Assembly (NCBI GenBank): GCA_016793265.1
Contig: JAEUHT010000022.1
Span: forward strand, 1 to 40,604
Reading direction: 5' to 3'
Origin: Planctomycetota bacterium
Lineage (GTDB): Bacteria > Planctomycetota > UBA1135 > UBA2386
Length of the DNA: 40,604 nucleotides
In this document: positions 16,330 through 24,237 of the stretch, one piece after another
How the letters are laid out: the number at the start of each line of letters is the position of its first letter
Position numbering within the stretch: the first letter of the stretch is position 1
The notes under the pieces: generated by a model
What the model was told of the DNA's origin: nothing
The model's input: the letters and a program-made list of their open reading frames with translations, nothing else
Databases searched by the model: none
Made by a program: the position numbers and the translations under genes

Positions 16330-16642
16330 GTTGTCGTGCGCTTGCCTGCGATCCTGGGCCGTGAGAGACGGGCTCCTGGGAGAGAATCGGAGGACTTGGG
16401 TCAGAGGGGAGAGGGTCCGGGGGGCGTCCTGGTTTGCTACGGCACGTTGACGAGGACGCGAGCGCCCCGTCGACATTTCCACGGCAGAGAAGGGCGCACG
16501 GGAGACGATCCTGAGAGCAGCGAAGGCCGCTTCGATCGGGACCGCCCAGGGCGTCGATCCACGTCGTGGGGAAAGCCGCCGCCCTTGGGACGGGCCACAA
16601 GTGGCCACAACCCCCAGCAACCAGGGAACTGCGACCCAGTCT
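16330..16642. other. 313-bp gap upstream of the Fis-type gene
   Basis: The gap between the lipoprotein stop and the Fis-type gene start holds no convincing gene. The only clear structure is the tandem/palindromic TTGTGGCC motif at 16593-16610. The promoter of the Fis-type gene should lie here, but no -35/-10 pair stands out. Confidence 0.5.
16593..16610. promoter_or_regulatory. candidate operator: tandem GGCCACAA with central palindrome
   Basis: GGCCACAA occurs twice with a 10-bp period (16593-16600 and 16603-16610). The first copy and its neighbour also form the palindrome GGCCAC-AA-GTGGCC. One-helical-turn spacing plus dyad symmetry suits a DNA-binding dimer. It lies about 265 bp upstream of the Fis-type gene and 33 bp upstream of the lipoprotein stop on the minus strand. 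Binding is inferred only. Confidence 0.3.
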
Positions 16643-17602
16643 TCAGTCGAAGCGTTGGCTGCTGAAGGAGATGTTGCCCGAGGCCGAGCGCAACACCACC
16701 TTCAGGCGGCCATCGCCGATGCTACCCACCATGGCGGCCGAGTAGGGACCCACCTTTTCCGCTAGCAGCCCGAAGCCGTTGCCGACGCGTCCAACCTCGG
16801 CGCGGGCATCGACTTCGAACGTCGTCGCCGGCGGCACCAGCAGCTGTACGTTGCCGCGCCCGGTGACGAGGCGGATCTGGTCCGCCGGGCGACGCACCAG
16901 CGCCTGCATGTCGCCCGCCTTGGCGTGCAGATCGAGGTTGCCCTCGTGACCGTAGGCAATCACATTGCCGCGGCCAGTGACGCCAATGACGTCAGCATGA
17001 CAATTCGCGAACATGAGGTCGCCGCGCCCGGTGGACACCTTCGTCGCCGCGGCACGATTGGCGACGGTGACCACACCACTGCCCGCGACGACGATCTCGA
17101 TCGGTAGATTGGCCGGTACGCGGAACCCCGCCTCGATGCCGAGCACCCCCTGCACACCTTCTGGCAGGCTCGGGCCACGCAACACCAGCAGGCTTGGGTT
17201 TGCCGGGTCCGGCACCGCGGCGAACCCGAACGGCACCTTCTCGATCGCCGCGAGGGCCTCGGCGGTGTCGGCGGCGCGGCGCATGCCGCCGGCGATGTGC
17301 ACCTGGCCGGCGTCGCCGCTGTCGAACTGGATGGTGCCGTTGTCGACCTCGATGCGCAGGCTCACGGAGCCAGGTGGGATGACGACGTCGGCCTGACCCT
17401 CGAACACGGAGCGGTGCCCCAGGGCCCCGCCACAACCAGCCAGCAAGCCCGCGGCCAGCAACAGGCAACCCGGACCGACGCAGCGCCGGCGGCCGTTGGC
17501 ACTGGTTCTTGCGGCGTCGGGCCCTGGCACACGGGGGTCGCGGATCACGGCACTGCAACCGGGCCGGGACCGGGGATTTTCGTCGGGTCGGAGTTTCGTC
17601 AT
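16643..17602 (-). CDS. lipoprotein with DUF4097-like beta domain
   Basis: A lipobox LLAGC follows CLLLAAGL, so the mature protein is probably lipid-anchored at the cysteine (residue 57 from the ATG at 17602). That makes an unusually long leader; GTG starts at 17548 or 17530 would give 39- or 33-residue leaders, and the true start is undecided. The mature part is a repetitive right-handed beta structure: VSLRIEVDNGTIQF, GSGVVTVANRA, STGRGDLMFANC, TGRGNVIAYGHEGNLDLHAK, VTGRGNVQLLVPP and SASGNISFSS. These are the alternating 'x-G-x-(G/N)-x-x-hydrophobic' strands of DUF4097/head-GIN adhesin-like domains. It is divergent from the second ECF sigma gene. Function unknown. Confidence 0.8.
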   Translation of the reverse strand: MTKLRPDENPRSRPGCSAVIRDPRVPGPDAARTSANGRRRCVGPGCLLLAAGLLAGCGGALGHRSVFEGQADVVIPPGSVSLRIEVDNGTIQFDSGDAGQVHIAGGMRRAADTAEALAAIEKVPFGFAAVPDPANPSLLVLRGPSLPEGVQGVLGIEAGFRVPANLPIEIVVAGSGVVTVANRAAATKVSTGRGDLMFANCHADVIGVTGRGNVIAYGHEGNLDLHAKAGDMQALVRRPADQIRLVTGRGNVQLLVPPATTFEVDARAEVGRVGNGFGLLAEKVGPYSAAMVGSIGDGRLKVVLRSASGNISFSSQRFD

Positions 17603-17677
17603 GGGGACGGCGTCGAGCGCGCCCGCGCGCCGCCAGCTCGCCGGCCGGCGCACGGTTGCCGATATTCTGCCCTCGCG

Positions 17678-18238
17678 ATGGCCACTCCCAGCCACGAATA
17701 CCAACCCGACCCGGTGACGATGGTCGCGTACCACCGGGCGTTGGCAGAGCACGCCGACAGCCTCAAGGCCTACGCCACCCGGTTGCTCAACGACCCGAGC
17801 GCGGCCGAGGACGTCGCGCAGGACTCGTTCCTGGCCCTCTACCGACACCTCAACCAGGTGCCGACCGCCGCCTTCCGGCCCTGGCTGTTCCGCGTCGCCC
17901 GCAACCTGTGCCTCGACCAGCTGCGCCGGCGCAAGTTCAAGCTGAGCCTGTTCCGCGACCTGCAGAAGGACGAGGAGCAGCCGTTCGTGCCCGCCGACCA
18001 GAACGCCGAGCAACCGGACGAGATCGCGGCGACGCGCGAGTCGCGGCAGGCCATCGAGCAGGCGATCGCCGAGCTGCCGCTCAAGTTCCGGGAGGCATTC
18101 CTGCTGTGTGAAGTCGAGGGGCTCAGCTACGAGGACGCCGCCGCCGTGATGGGCTGTCCGGTCAAGACGGTCTCGACCCGCCTGTTCCGCGCGCGCCAGC
18201 GCTTCAAATCCCTCGTCAGCCGCCTGATCAAGGTCTGA
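17678..18238 (+). CDS. ECF RNA polymerase sigma factor
   Basis: A 186-residue group 4 sigma factor. Region 2: LKAYATRLLNDPSAAEDVAQ, DSFLALYRHL and FRPWLFRVARNLCLDQLRRR. Region 4: LPLKFREAFLLCEVEGLSYE and the HTH DAAAVMGCPVKTVSTRLFRA. The ATG at 17678 begins MATPSHEYQPDPV; the open frame upstream is antisense to the lipoprotein gene. The zinc-finger anti-sigma gene begins 25 bp after the stop, so they almost certainly form one operon, with the anti-sigma holding this factor at the membrane until a signal arrives. Confidence 0.95.
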   Translation: MATPSHEYQPDPVTMVAYHRALAEHADSLKAYATRLLNDPSAAEDVAQDSFLALYRHLNQVPTAAFRPWLFRVARNLCLDQLRRRKFKLSLFRDLQKDEEQPFVPADQNAEQPDEIAATRESRQAIEQAIAELPLKFREAFLLCEVEGLSYEDAAAVMGCPVKTVSTRLFRARQRFKSLVSRLIKV

Positions 18239-18263
18239 ACCACGTGCGCGAGATCGCATCCCG

Positions 18264-19415
18264 ATGAACTGCTCCACCTGCCGCTTCGAACTCTCGCAGT
18301 GCCTCGACGGCCGCCTGGCCTCGGGACGGCGAGCGATCGTCCTGCAGCACGCGGAGACCTGCGCGGCCTGCGGCGCCTTCTGGAAGGAACTGCAGGCGGC
18401 GCAGCGCCTGACGCTGCAGCTGCAACACCCGAAGGTCGGTGACGACTTCCGCGACGGCCTCTGGGCCCGCATCCGCGCCGGCGAGGGCACGCCCGAAGGT
18501 GTGTTCCACGACGGCGTGCCGCTGTTGACCAAGCTGCGTTACGGGCTGACCGGCGCTGCCGCGGCGGCGGTGGCGCTGCTGTTCGTGACCTGGTCGCGCT
18601 CGCCGGTGGAACCCGCGCGCCACCAGGATGTCGCCAACATCGAAGCGTCCGGCAACAGCGCCCACGACGCGAGCTCCGTCGACGTCGGCCCGGACGGTGT
18701 GGGCTCGCGGCCGCGTGGCGCAGCCCGCCACGAAGAGCACGCCGGCCCGGCGATGCCGGTGTCGAGCGGCAGCCTGCCCGTCGACCAGAGCCCGATGATC
18801 TCGGCGACCCAGCCGCTGACGTTCAACCTGGTCGCGATCGAGACCGCCAAGCAGCTCGAGCAGCGCTACCTGACGGCCAGCTTCGCCGTGCAGCAGCTCG
18901 AGTCCGGCGACAACGGCGCCGCCGTGGTGCGGCAGGCGCTCGACAACGCCAACGAACTGCACGCCTTCGGCCAGGTGCTGCTCGACCTGCGCGACCACCA
19001 GCGACTGTTCTTCCAGAGCAACGAAGCCGACGCCGAGCTGCGTTTCGCGGTCAACATGCTGGCCCAGTGCCGCCGCGAACAGCGCAACGAGCAGACCGTG
19101 CGGCGCATCGTCGCGCCGGCGCTGCGCAGCAAGCTGCTCGGCAACCTGGCGCGCGTGATCACGGTGCGACCGGCGCTCGACCAGCGAGAAGACCAGGACG
19201 TGCTGCTGCAGTTGAACCTGACGCGGCCCGACATCTTCCAGAAGCTGTTCTTCGTGTTCGGCCCCGACGAGGTGGGCGGCCACGACCTGACCCTGATCCG
19301 CAGCGGCCGCGCCTTCTTCGTCGGCGACATCTGCGGCCCGAGCTGGGTGGCGCCGCGCAGCGCGGTCGAGCCGCGCGAGGGCTTCCTGCGCGTGATCGAG
19401 GCCGGCGGCCGCTGA
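18264..19415 (+). CDS. zf-HC2 anti-sigma factor with large extracytoplasmic domain
   Basis: A 383-residue protein. The N-terminal zinc-binding anti-sigma domain has CSTC near residues 3-6 and H-x3-C-x2-C (HAETCAAC, about 29-36). A single membrane helix lies near residues 93-107 (GAAAAAVALLFVTW), then a low-complexity linker. The C-terminal ~200 residues are helical and charged (ETAKQLEQRYLTASFAVQQL ... NMLAQCRREQRNEQTVRRIV), ending in a mixed domain with RPDIFQKLFFVFGPDEVGGH. The sensory part is unusually large for this family and I do not recognise it. It presumably binds the sigma factor encoded 25 bp upstream in the cytoplasm and senses a periplasmic cue. Confidence 0.88.
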   Translation: MNCSTCRFELSQCLDGRLASGRRAIVLQHAETCAACGAFWKELQAAQRLTLQLQHPKVGDDFRDGLWARIRAGEGTPEGVFHDGVPLLTKLRYGLTGAAAAAVALLFVTWSRSPVEPARHQDVANIEASGNSAHDASSVDVGPDGVGSRPRGAARHEEHAGPAMPVSSGSLPVDQSPMISATQPLTFNLVAIETAKQLEQRYLTASFAVQQLESGDNGAAVVRQALDNANELHAFGQVLLDLRDHQRLFFQSNEADAELRFAVNMLAQCRREQRNEQTVRRIVAPALRSKLLGNLARVITVRPALDQREDQDVLLQLNLTRPDIFQKLFFVFGPDEVGGHDLTLIRSGRAFFVGDICGPSWVAPRSAVEPREGFLRVIEAGGR

Positions 19416-19477
19416 ACGGGCCGCCGCTGGCGGTGGCGATGGGAGTTCGACGCCGGCGGGCAACCCGGCGCCATCGC
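19404..19477 (+). terminator. two stem-loops after the anti-sigma gene
   Basis: GGCGGCC (19404-19410) pairs with GGCCGCC (19419-19425) across the stop codon. A second structure has arms GCGATGG-x8-CGCCGG (19436-19456) and CCGGCGCCATCGC (19465-19477), with an 8-base bulge. No T-run follows. They fill most of the 111-bp gap before the VWA gene and may separate its transcription from the sigma operon. Confidence 0.4.
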
Positions 19478-19526
19478 GGGGGTAGCATACGCGCCCCTGC
19501 GGCGCGGCCCGCGGTCGCGAACCCAC

Positions 19527-21380
19527 ATGCTCCCCTGGCTCCTGCTCCCGGCTTGTCTGTCCTGGCTCCCCGCGACGCTGCCGCCGCAGCCCGCCGCAGC
19601 CGCCGCCGCGATCGCCGTTCGGCTGCCCGGTGACGACAAGGCCCTGAAGGCGCTCGACGCCTGGCTCAAGCTCTATCGCGCCGGCAAGATCGACTACCGC
19701 TCGCAGCAGAACATCGCCAAGGACTCGTTGGTCACCAAGTTCGGCCTGCCCAAGGACTCGCTCGGCTCGCCGACCTGGGCCGGCGACCTCGACGCGATCC
19801 TCGGCGAGGTGGCGAAGCTCGACACCGCCGAGGCCGCCGACGCGGTGCTCGAGGTCGCGGCGATCGGGCTCGAACAGGGCAGGGCCCAATACAAGACGTT
19901 CATGGCGCCGTTCGACGTGCGCGCCGCCGCCGAGAAGGTGATCCCGAAGTTCACCAGCGCCGCGGCCAAGGAGGCCTTCGCCCGCGCGACGCGCGGTGAG
20001 ACGAAGTTCGATCGCGACAAGGCGCCGGCGATGCGGGCGGCGGCGGTGCGCTGCCTCGGCCTGCTCGGCGACGGTGCGTTGCGACCGACGATCGAGAACG
20101 CGCTCGGCGACGGCGAGGAGATCGTGCGCATCCAGGCCGCGGAGGCGCTGGCCCGGCTCGGCGCCGACGAAGGCGCCCTGGCCCTGATCGCCGAGCTGCA
20201 GCGGGAGACCTCGGACGCAGCGTTGGTCAGCGTCGCGCAGGCGCTGCGTTCGATCTACAGCAAGTACCTGCCGAAGCCGGCAGCCCCGCCCGACGACCCG
20301 GCGAAGTCCCCCGCGGACGCCCCGACGACGCCGACCGAAGGCGACCCCGGCAGGCCGAAGGTGCCGGCCGAGGCAGCGCCCGCCGAGGCGAAGCCGACCG
20401 CCCCGCCAGAGAGCGTGCGGCTCGCCGTTCGCGCCGCGATCGCCGCCCTCGGCCGCACCACCTGGCGCGCCGACATGGCGTTGATCCGGCTGCTCGACGA
20501 CTTCCGTTCGCAGGAGACGGTGCCGGCCCTGATCGGGGTGCTCGAGCGCTTCCAGGCCAACCCCGACGACGTCAAGACCGGCAAGACCTCGGGGCTGTTG
20601 CTCTACCAGGCGCACGAACTGCTCGTGGCGATGACCGGCGCGGTGATCCCGGCCGACCAGCCGGCGAAGTGGCGCGAGCTGTGGGACCGCGAGAAGGACA
20701 AGATCGTCGTCACCCAGAAGCGCGAGCCCAAGGTCGCCGGCGCCACGGTCTCCGGCGGCTTCTGCGGCATCCCCGTGCAGGGCACGCGCGTCATCTTCGT
20801 GCTCGACCTGTCCGGCAGCATGGAATGGCCGATGGAGGAGGAGGGCACCGGCGGCAAGAAGTCGAAGTCGATCCGGCTCGACTTCGCCAAGCGCGAGCTC
20901 AACAAGGCCATCGACGCGCTGGCGCCGAACGCGATGTTCACGCTGGTGACGTTCAACGGCGACGACAAGGCCGACGTCTGGAGCAAGGAGCTGGTGCCGG
21001 CGACGTCGGCCACGCGCGAGCGGTTCCGCCGCCACGTTGCCCGGCTCGAGGCCAAGGGCGGCACCAACCTGTGGAGCGCGCTCGAGGCCGCGCTGCGCAT
21101 CAAGTCGCTGCTGTACGGCAACCGCTACGAGACGAACGTCGACGAGGTCTTCCTGCTCTCCGACGGCGCACCGACCGTCGGCGACGTCACCGACGGCATC
21201 GAGATCCTGCGGCTGGTGCAGGAGTGCAACCGCTTCGCCGGCGTGCACATCAACACGTTCTACATCAGCTCGGCGACGCCACCCGAGTACCGCCGCATGG
21301 AAGAGCAGCTCAGCATCTCGCCGAAGGAGCTGATGCGGCGCCTCGCCGCCGAGAACCAGGGCCAGTTCCGCGAGCTGTGA
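19527..21380 (+). CDS. secreted VWA protein with HEAT-like N-terminal region
   Basis: A 617-residue protein with a signal peptide (LPWLLLPACLSWLPATLPP). The first half is helical and repeat-like; VRCLGLLGDGALRPTIENAL and IQAAEALARLGADEGALALI resemble HEAT units. A Pro/Ala-rich linker sits near residues 250-295. The C-terminal von Willebrand A domain has a complete MIDAS: DLSGS at 427-431, GGTNLW (MIDAS Thr) and LLSDGAPTVGD (MIDAS Asp), so it should bind a divalent cation and a protein ligand. Such proteins usually act as periplasmic or surface protein-interaction modules. It is downstream of the sigma/anti-sigma pair and faces the 112-aa membrane-protein gene, 12 bp from it. Confidence 0.9.
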   Translation: MLPWLLLPACLSWLPATLPPQPAAAAAAIAVRLPGDDKALKALDAWLKLYRAGKIDYRSQQNIAKDSLVTKFGLPKDSLGSPTWAGDLDAILGEVAKLDTAEAADAVLEVAAIGLEQGRAQYKTFMAPFDVRAAAEKVIPKFTSAAAKEAFARATRGETKFDRDKAPAMRAAAVRCLGLLGDGALRPTIENALGDGEEIVRIQAAEALARLGADEGALALIAELQRETSDAALVSVAQALRSIYSKYLPKPAAPPDDPAKSPADAPTTPTEGDPGRPKVPAEAAPAEAKPTAPPESVRLAVRAAIAALGRTTWRADMALIRLLDDFRSQETVPALIGVLERFQANPDDVKTGKTSGLLLYQAHELLVAMTGAVIPADQPAKWRELWDREKDKIVVTQKREPKVAGATVSGGFCGIPVQGTRVIFVLDLSGSMEWPMEEEGTGGKKSKSIRLDFAKRELNKAIDALAPNAMFTLVTFNGDDKADVWSKELVPATSATRERFRRHVARLEAKGGTNLWSALEAALRIKSLLYGNRYETNVDEVFLLSDGAPTVGDVTDGIEILRLVQECNRFAGVHINTFYISSATPPEYRRMEEQLSISPKELMRRLAAENQGQFREL

Positions 21381-21392
21381 CCGCGCCGCCGG

Positions 21393-21731
21393 TCAGCGGC
21401 CCTTGGCGGCCTTGCCGCCGGTCTTGCCCTGATGGTGCCGCAGCAGCGGTCCGGTCAGCGCGATGAGCCCGCCGACGATGACGAGCACCCACGCCGCACG
21501 GTCACTCTCCCTGAGCGCCTCCGGCGGCACTTCCTTCATCGCCAGCGCCATCTTCACGTCGCCGCTCTGGAAGGCGAACGTGGCGCGGCCGACCGCGCGC
21601 CACAAGAAGAAGGTGTCGTCGACCTGGCTCTGCATGTGGCGCGCCACCGCCACCTGACCGTGCAGCACGAGGCCGCCGCCGAGCAGCACGCCACCGAGGA
21701 AGGTGAAGAACCAGCGCGCGACGCCGAGCAT
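21393..21731 (-). CDS. 112-aa membrane protein, intact copy (unknown)
   Basis: Two predicted membrane helices: WFFTFLGGVLLGGGLVLHG (8-26) and AWVLVIVGGLIALTGPL (about 80-96). Between them is a probably periplasmic loop with VDDTFFLWRAVGRATFAFQS. The basic C-terminus (HHQGKTGGKAAKGR) should be cytoplasmic. I do not recognise the family. Its first 91 bp, together with upstream sequence, are duplicated at 24317-24407, so before the insertion it directly followed the VIT/VWA gene with a 49-bp gap. In its present position it has been cut off from that gene and probably from its original promoter. Confidence 0.75.
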   Translation of the reverse strand: MLGVARWFFTFLGGVLLGGGLVLHGQVAVARHMQSQVDDTFFLWRAVGRATFAFQSGDVKMALAMKEVPPEALRESDRAAWVLVIVGGLIALTGPLLRHHQGKTGGKAAKGR

Positions 21732-21852
21732 GCCCGCATCGTCGCGCGCCGGGCGCGGCGATGCGAGCGGCGGCGGCGGTTCACTTTTTCGCCGGTTCGG
21801 CCTCGGCCTTCGGCGCCGGCGTGATGCGCACGATGCGGGCGCCGTCGCGGAA
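21641..21852. repeat. 212-bp direct repeat, left copy
   Basis: Matches 24317-24528 over 212 bp without gaps; the only difference seen is G at 21773 versus A at 24449. On the minus strand it holds, in order, the last 24 codons (stop included) of the VIT/VWA gene, 49 bp of spacer and the first 91 bp of the 112-aa gene. In this copy the 112-aa gene continues intact and the VIT/VWA end is an orphan fragment. Confidence 0.97.
21781..21852 (-). pseudogene. orphan 3' end of the VIT/VWA gene
   Basis: These 23 codons plus stop are identical to the end of the intact gene at 24457 (encoding ARIVRITPAPKAEAEPAKK). The fragment lies inside the left repeat and has no upstream gene body, since the foreign segment begins at 21853. 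It is a duplication remnant. Confidence 0.9.
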
Positions 21853-21858
21853 TGCCCA

Positions 21859-22200
21859 TCACCCTGCGACGTCCGCCCTGACTCTGCTTGTCCCAACAAC
21901 GCTGGCGAGGACGCCACCGATACTCGCCACGATCAATCGCCAGGTCCTGTCCAGCCTCAACAGGCCCCCGCCACATCCGCACGGCCCTGGGTGGACCAGG
22001 GCGACCGCGCAGCCGACCAGGAAGAACACGACCAACGCGAGCGCCGCCCCCCTCCAGTACCTCGTCAGCAGCGCACTCCCGAGTCCGATCTCCATCGTCG
22101 CAACCGAGTAGTAGACCCAGGAGGCCATTGCCCCCGGCTCTGGAGAGAGGACCTTGGCGCACCCAAAGAACAAGACTAGCAACACCAGTGCACTCTTCAT
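21859..22200 (-). CDS. MauE/DoxX-like four-helix membrane protein
   Basis: A 113-residue protein with about four membrane helices. It contains FFGCAKVLSP at the end of helix 1 and HPGPCGCGGGLLRLD between helices 3 and 4. The CGCGG sequence corresponds to the 'CGCFG' motif of MauE-type members of the DoxX-like superfamily, which are thought to move electrons or thiol redox equivalents across the membrane. The family call rests on topology, length and this motif. The start is the ATG at 22198-22200; a GTG two codons upstream is possible. It is the last gene of the inserted operon, 16 bp after the CarbopepD-like gene, and may keep the cysteine-rich product or another partner correctly oxidised. 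Confidence 0.65.
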   Translation of the reverse strand: MKSALVLLVLFFGCAKVLSPEPGAMASWVYYSVATMEIGLGSALLTRYWRGAALALVVFFLVGCAVALVHPGPCGCGGGLLRLDRTWRLIVASIGGVLASVVGTSRVRADVAG

Positions 22201-22216
22201 GAACACTAACTCCCAC

Positions 22217-23749
22217 CTATTCCACCAAGATCGCGCCACCAGCTCGGACCCTCCAATCACTCCAGGCATACCGCCTCGACAGCACCTCACGCCCGGCAAC
22301 CGTCACCCGGATCGTCAAGTCCTCCTCAGGCAATGTCATCCAACCAAGGCTCGCAAGGGGTTCGACAATCTTCTTGTCGCCACACGCAATGGCAGCAACG
22401 TGAGCATCCGGGTCCCTCCGCCCAATAGGGATATCCAGCTTCACCAAGTGGTATCCAGGAGCCACCGTGCCGACAGTCTCCGCGTGCGCTCCATCCGCGA
22501 GAACGACCTCCGATGGCTCGAACGCAATGTCCTCGACATACCCATCGCCAAACGCACTGTACGTCCCCGCCATCAGCTTCTTCCTTTCACCGGCCATGGC
22601 AACTGCTGGTGGCCGCTTGCTTCCTCCCATCCTATTGACCAGGATTCGCACGCCGTCAATCTGCCGACCCTCCTCAACTACCGTGACGAGAAGGTCTCCG
22701 GGAATGCCGACGAACTCCCTCGCGATCAAGCGCGGTCGCTCGGCCACAAGACGATCTAGTGGCTGCAGGCGACCTGCTACCACCATCCGATGGCCAGACT
22801 TCGTGCCCGTATATGTCAACTCTACCGTCTCTTGCTCCACTCCAGGAGGAAGGAACCCGCCAATGCAGTAGTCGGCCGTTGGGAAGTAGGGCATGGCCTG
22901 GTTCAGCGTGTGTGCAGACACAACCAGACTATTGGGTCGCAGCAGGCAGTCCATCGGCAGCTCTTCCAGATCCATAGCCACGCCCCAACCCCGCACGAGA
23001 TTCACTGTCACCTCACTCACCTCAGGCACGTCGAAGGATCTCGTAGCCTCCCGGCTCAAGTATCCGGACCGTGGCGCCCGAACCCAGTAGGCCCCATCTG
23101 GAAGCCCGGAGAACTCCGTCTTGCCAGACTCTCCTGTCACGCCCCACCTTATCAGCCCTCCGAACTCCACCGGCAGCACTTGGTCTCGCTTCTCCGGAAC
23201 ATCGCTGCGCCCCTTGCCGCTCGCTATCACGACATCAACTCCGGGGGCAGGCCGCCCATCAACGGTCACCTGAACGGTGACGCCCGCCCCCCGAGACAGA
23301 ACCACCTCATGGTCCAATCCATCGGTAGGAATGCACAGAAACTCGGGACCGAAGCCCGCGTGAGTGACTACAACGGCATTTCCGCACAAGGCAGCCTGGA
23401 CCACAATCCTACCAGCATTGTCGGAGCGTCCCAGAACCTCCCCGTGATTCGCTTGATCTGCACGTTGCATGGTCGCACCAGTCAAGACGGTGCCGTCGTC
23501 CGAACGCACAACCAGTACGAACTCAGGGGTCGCGCGTCGGAGCGGCGCGCCGACATCAGCCTTCTCCTGGAGGCGCTCCACCACTCCCGATTGGGCAGGC
23601 GCAGCGTGGATACTCTTGGTAGTCGGGGTGGCCGGTTGTGCTCCACCAACCCGACTACACTCCGTCCATGCCAAAGCAATCACACCCACGGCAAGCAATG
23701 CCACAGTGACCCGCCCAATCGCGCTCGTGCGTAGCGTGCGAATGCCCAT
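22217..23749 (-). CDS. membrane-anchored CarbopepD_reg-like protein of the inserted segment
   Basis: A 510-residue protein with a signal anchor (GRVTVALLAVGVIALAW, about residues 12-28) and a large extracytoplasmic part. Carboxypeptidase-regulatory-like domains are suggested by LVVRSDDGTVLTGATMQRAD, the strand VTVQVTVDGRPAPGVDVVIA and the turn GESGKTEFSGLPDGAYWVRA. The second half (from about residue 250) is less repetitive and unrecognised. The ATG at 23747-23749 lies 1 bp after the stop of the cysteine-rich gene, so the two are probably coupled. Codon use is clearly less G/C-biased than in neighbours, including the other CarbopepD-like proteins at 5080 and 29491, which supports separate ancestry. 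Confidence 0.75.
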   Translation of the reverse strand: MGIRTLRTSAIGRVTVALLAVGVIALAWTECSRVGGAQPATPTTKSIHAAPAQSGVVERLQEKADVGAPLRRATPEFVLVVRSDDGTVLTGATMQRADQANHGEVLGRSDNAGRIVVQAALCGNAVVVTHAGFGPEFLCIPTDGLDHEVVLSRGAGVTVQVTVDGRPAPGVDVVIASGKGRSDVPEKRDQVLPVEFGGLIRWGVTGESGKTEFSGLPDGAYWVRAPRSGYLSREATRSFDVPEVSEVTVNLVRGWGVAMDLEELPMDCLLRPNSLVVSAHTLNQAMPYFPTADYCIGGFLPPGVEQETVELTYTGTKSGHRMVVAGRLQPLDRLVAERPRLIAREFVGIPGDLLVTVVEEGRQIDGVRILVNRMGGSKRPPAVAMAGERKKLMAGTYSAFGDGYVEDIAFEPSEVVLADGAHAETVGTVAPGYHLVKLDIPIGRRDPDAHVAAIACGDKKIVEPLASLGWMTLPEEDLTIRVTVAGREVLSRRYAWSDWRVRAGGAILVE

Positions 23750-23750
23750 G

Positions 23751-24152
23751 TCAAAGGCACCCGCAGACATCCTGCCAGAATTGGGTGACAGCCGAGGGTC
23801 GACAAGTCTTCCCCCCTGCACAGGCCGCCCTGTCGCACTTACCCTCAATGATCTCAACTGGCTCGAAGTACCAGAATACGTAGCCGTTGCAGATGCAGAT
23901 GTCGTTTGTCCAGTGGTCTCCGCAATAGCACATCATCACGAACGGATCCGTTGGCCCGCCACTACCGGCGATGGGTCCCTGTGGGCTACTGGGGCAACCA
24001 GTATCGCACACCGTGGACACACACCTGTAGGCCTTACCCCCCGGCCAGGACGCGTCGAGCCGCCACTGGGTCGTACACTTGCATGAATCGGGCAGAGTGA
24101 GCAATGCAGCGCCGAGACAGAGAGAGAACAACAAGACCAGGAGGGCTCGCAT
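23751..24152 (-). CDS. secreted cysteine-rich protein (14 Cys)
   Basis: A 133-residue protein starting at ATG 24150-24152 with a signal peptide (RALLVLLFSLCLGAALLTLP). The mature ~110 residues contain 14 cysteines, several in CxC or closely spaced pairs: SCKC, CYC, CIC, CGC. There are also aromatic segments such as YVFWYFEP. I do not recognise the fold; such density implies several disulfides or metal binding outside the cytoplasm. It is the first gene of the inserted operon. Its frame stays open upstream into the truncated copy of the 112-aa gene, so a 218-aa fusion is formally possible, but the good signal peptide favours the start given here. Confidence 0.7.
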   Translation of the reverse strand: MRALLVLLFSLCLGAALLTLPDSCKCTTQWRLDASWPGGKAYRCVSTVCDTGCPSSPQGPIAGSGGPTDPFVMMCYCGDHWTNDICICNGYVFWYFEPVEIIEGKCDRAACAGGKTCRPSAVTQFWQDVCGCL

Positions 24153-24193
24153 GTGCTTCGAGTGCGGAGAATGGGGGAACCCGAACCACATGG

Positions 24194-24237
24194 CCCCCCC
24201 CCCGGACAAGAATGCAAGGTGCTTCCTATTCCTTGCA
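24194..24237 (-). promoter_or_regulatory. leader of the inserted operon: hairpin and C10 run
   Basis: Upstream of the cysteine-rich gene lie TGCAAGG (24213-24219) and CCTTGCA (24231-24237), a 7-bp inverted repeat with an 11-base spacer, and a run of ten C's at 24194-24203 (G's in the transcript sense). TTGCAA with GCATTC about 17 bases later on the minus strand could be a weak promoter. Both readings are tentative. Confidence 0.3.

Noticed and set aside
19416-19526. tRNA-like folding between the anti-sigma and VWA genes
   Set aside because: The GTTCGA present is not in a T-loop context; the region folds as two simple hairpins with no acceptor stem or anticodon arm.
18228-21248. 1,006-codon minus-strand frame
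   Set aside because: Antisense to the anti-sigma and VWA genes; its His/Arg/Val/Leu-rich composition is that of a reversed high-GC gene.
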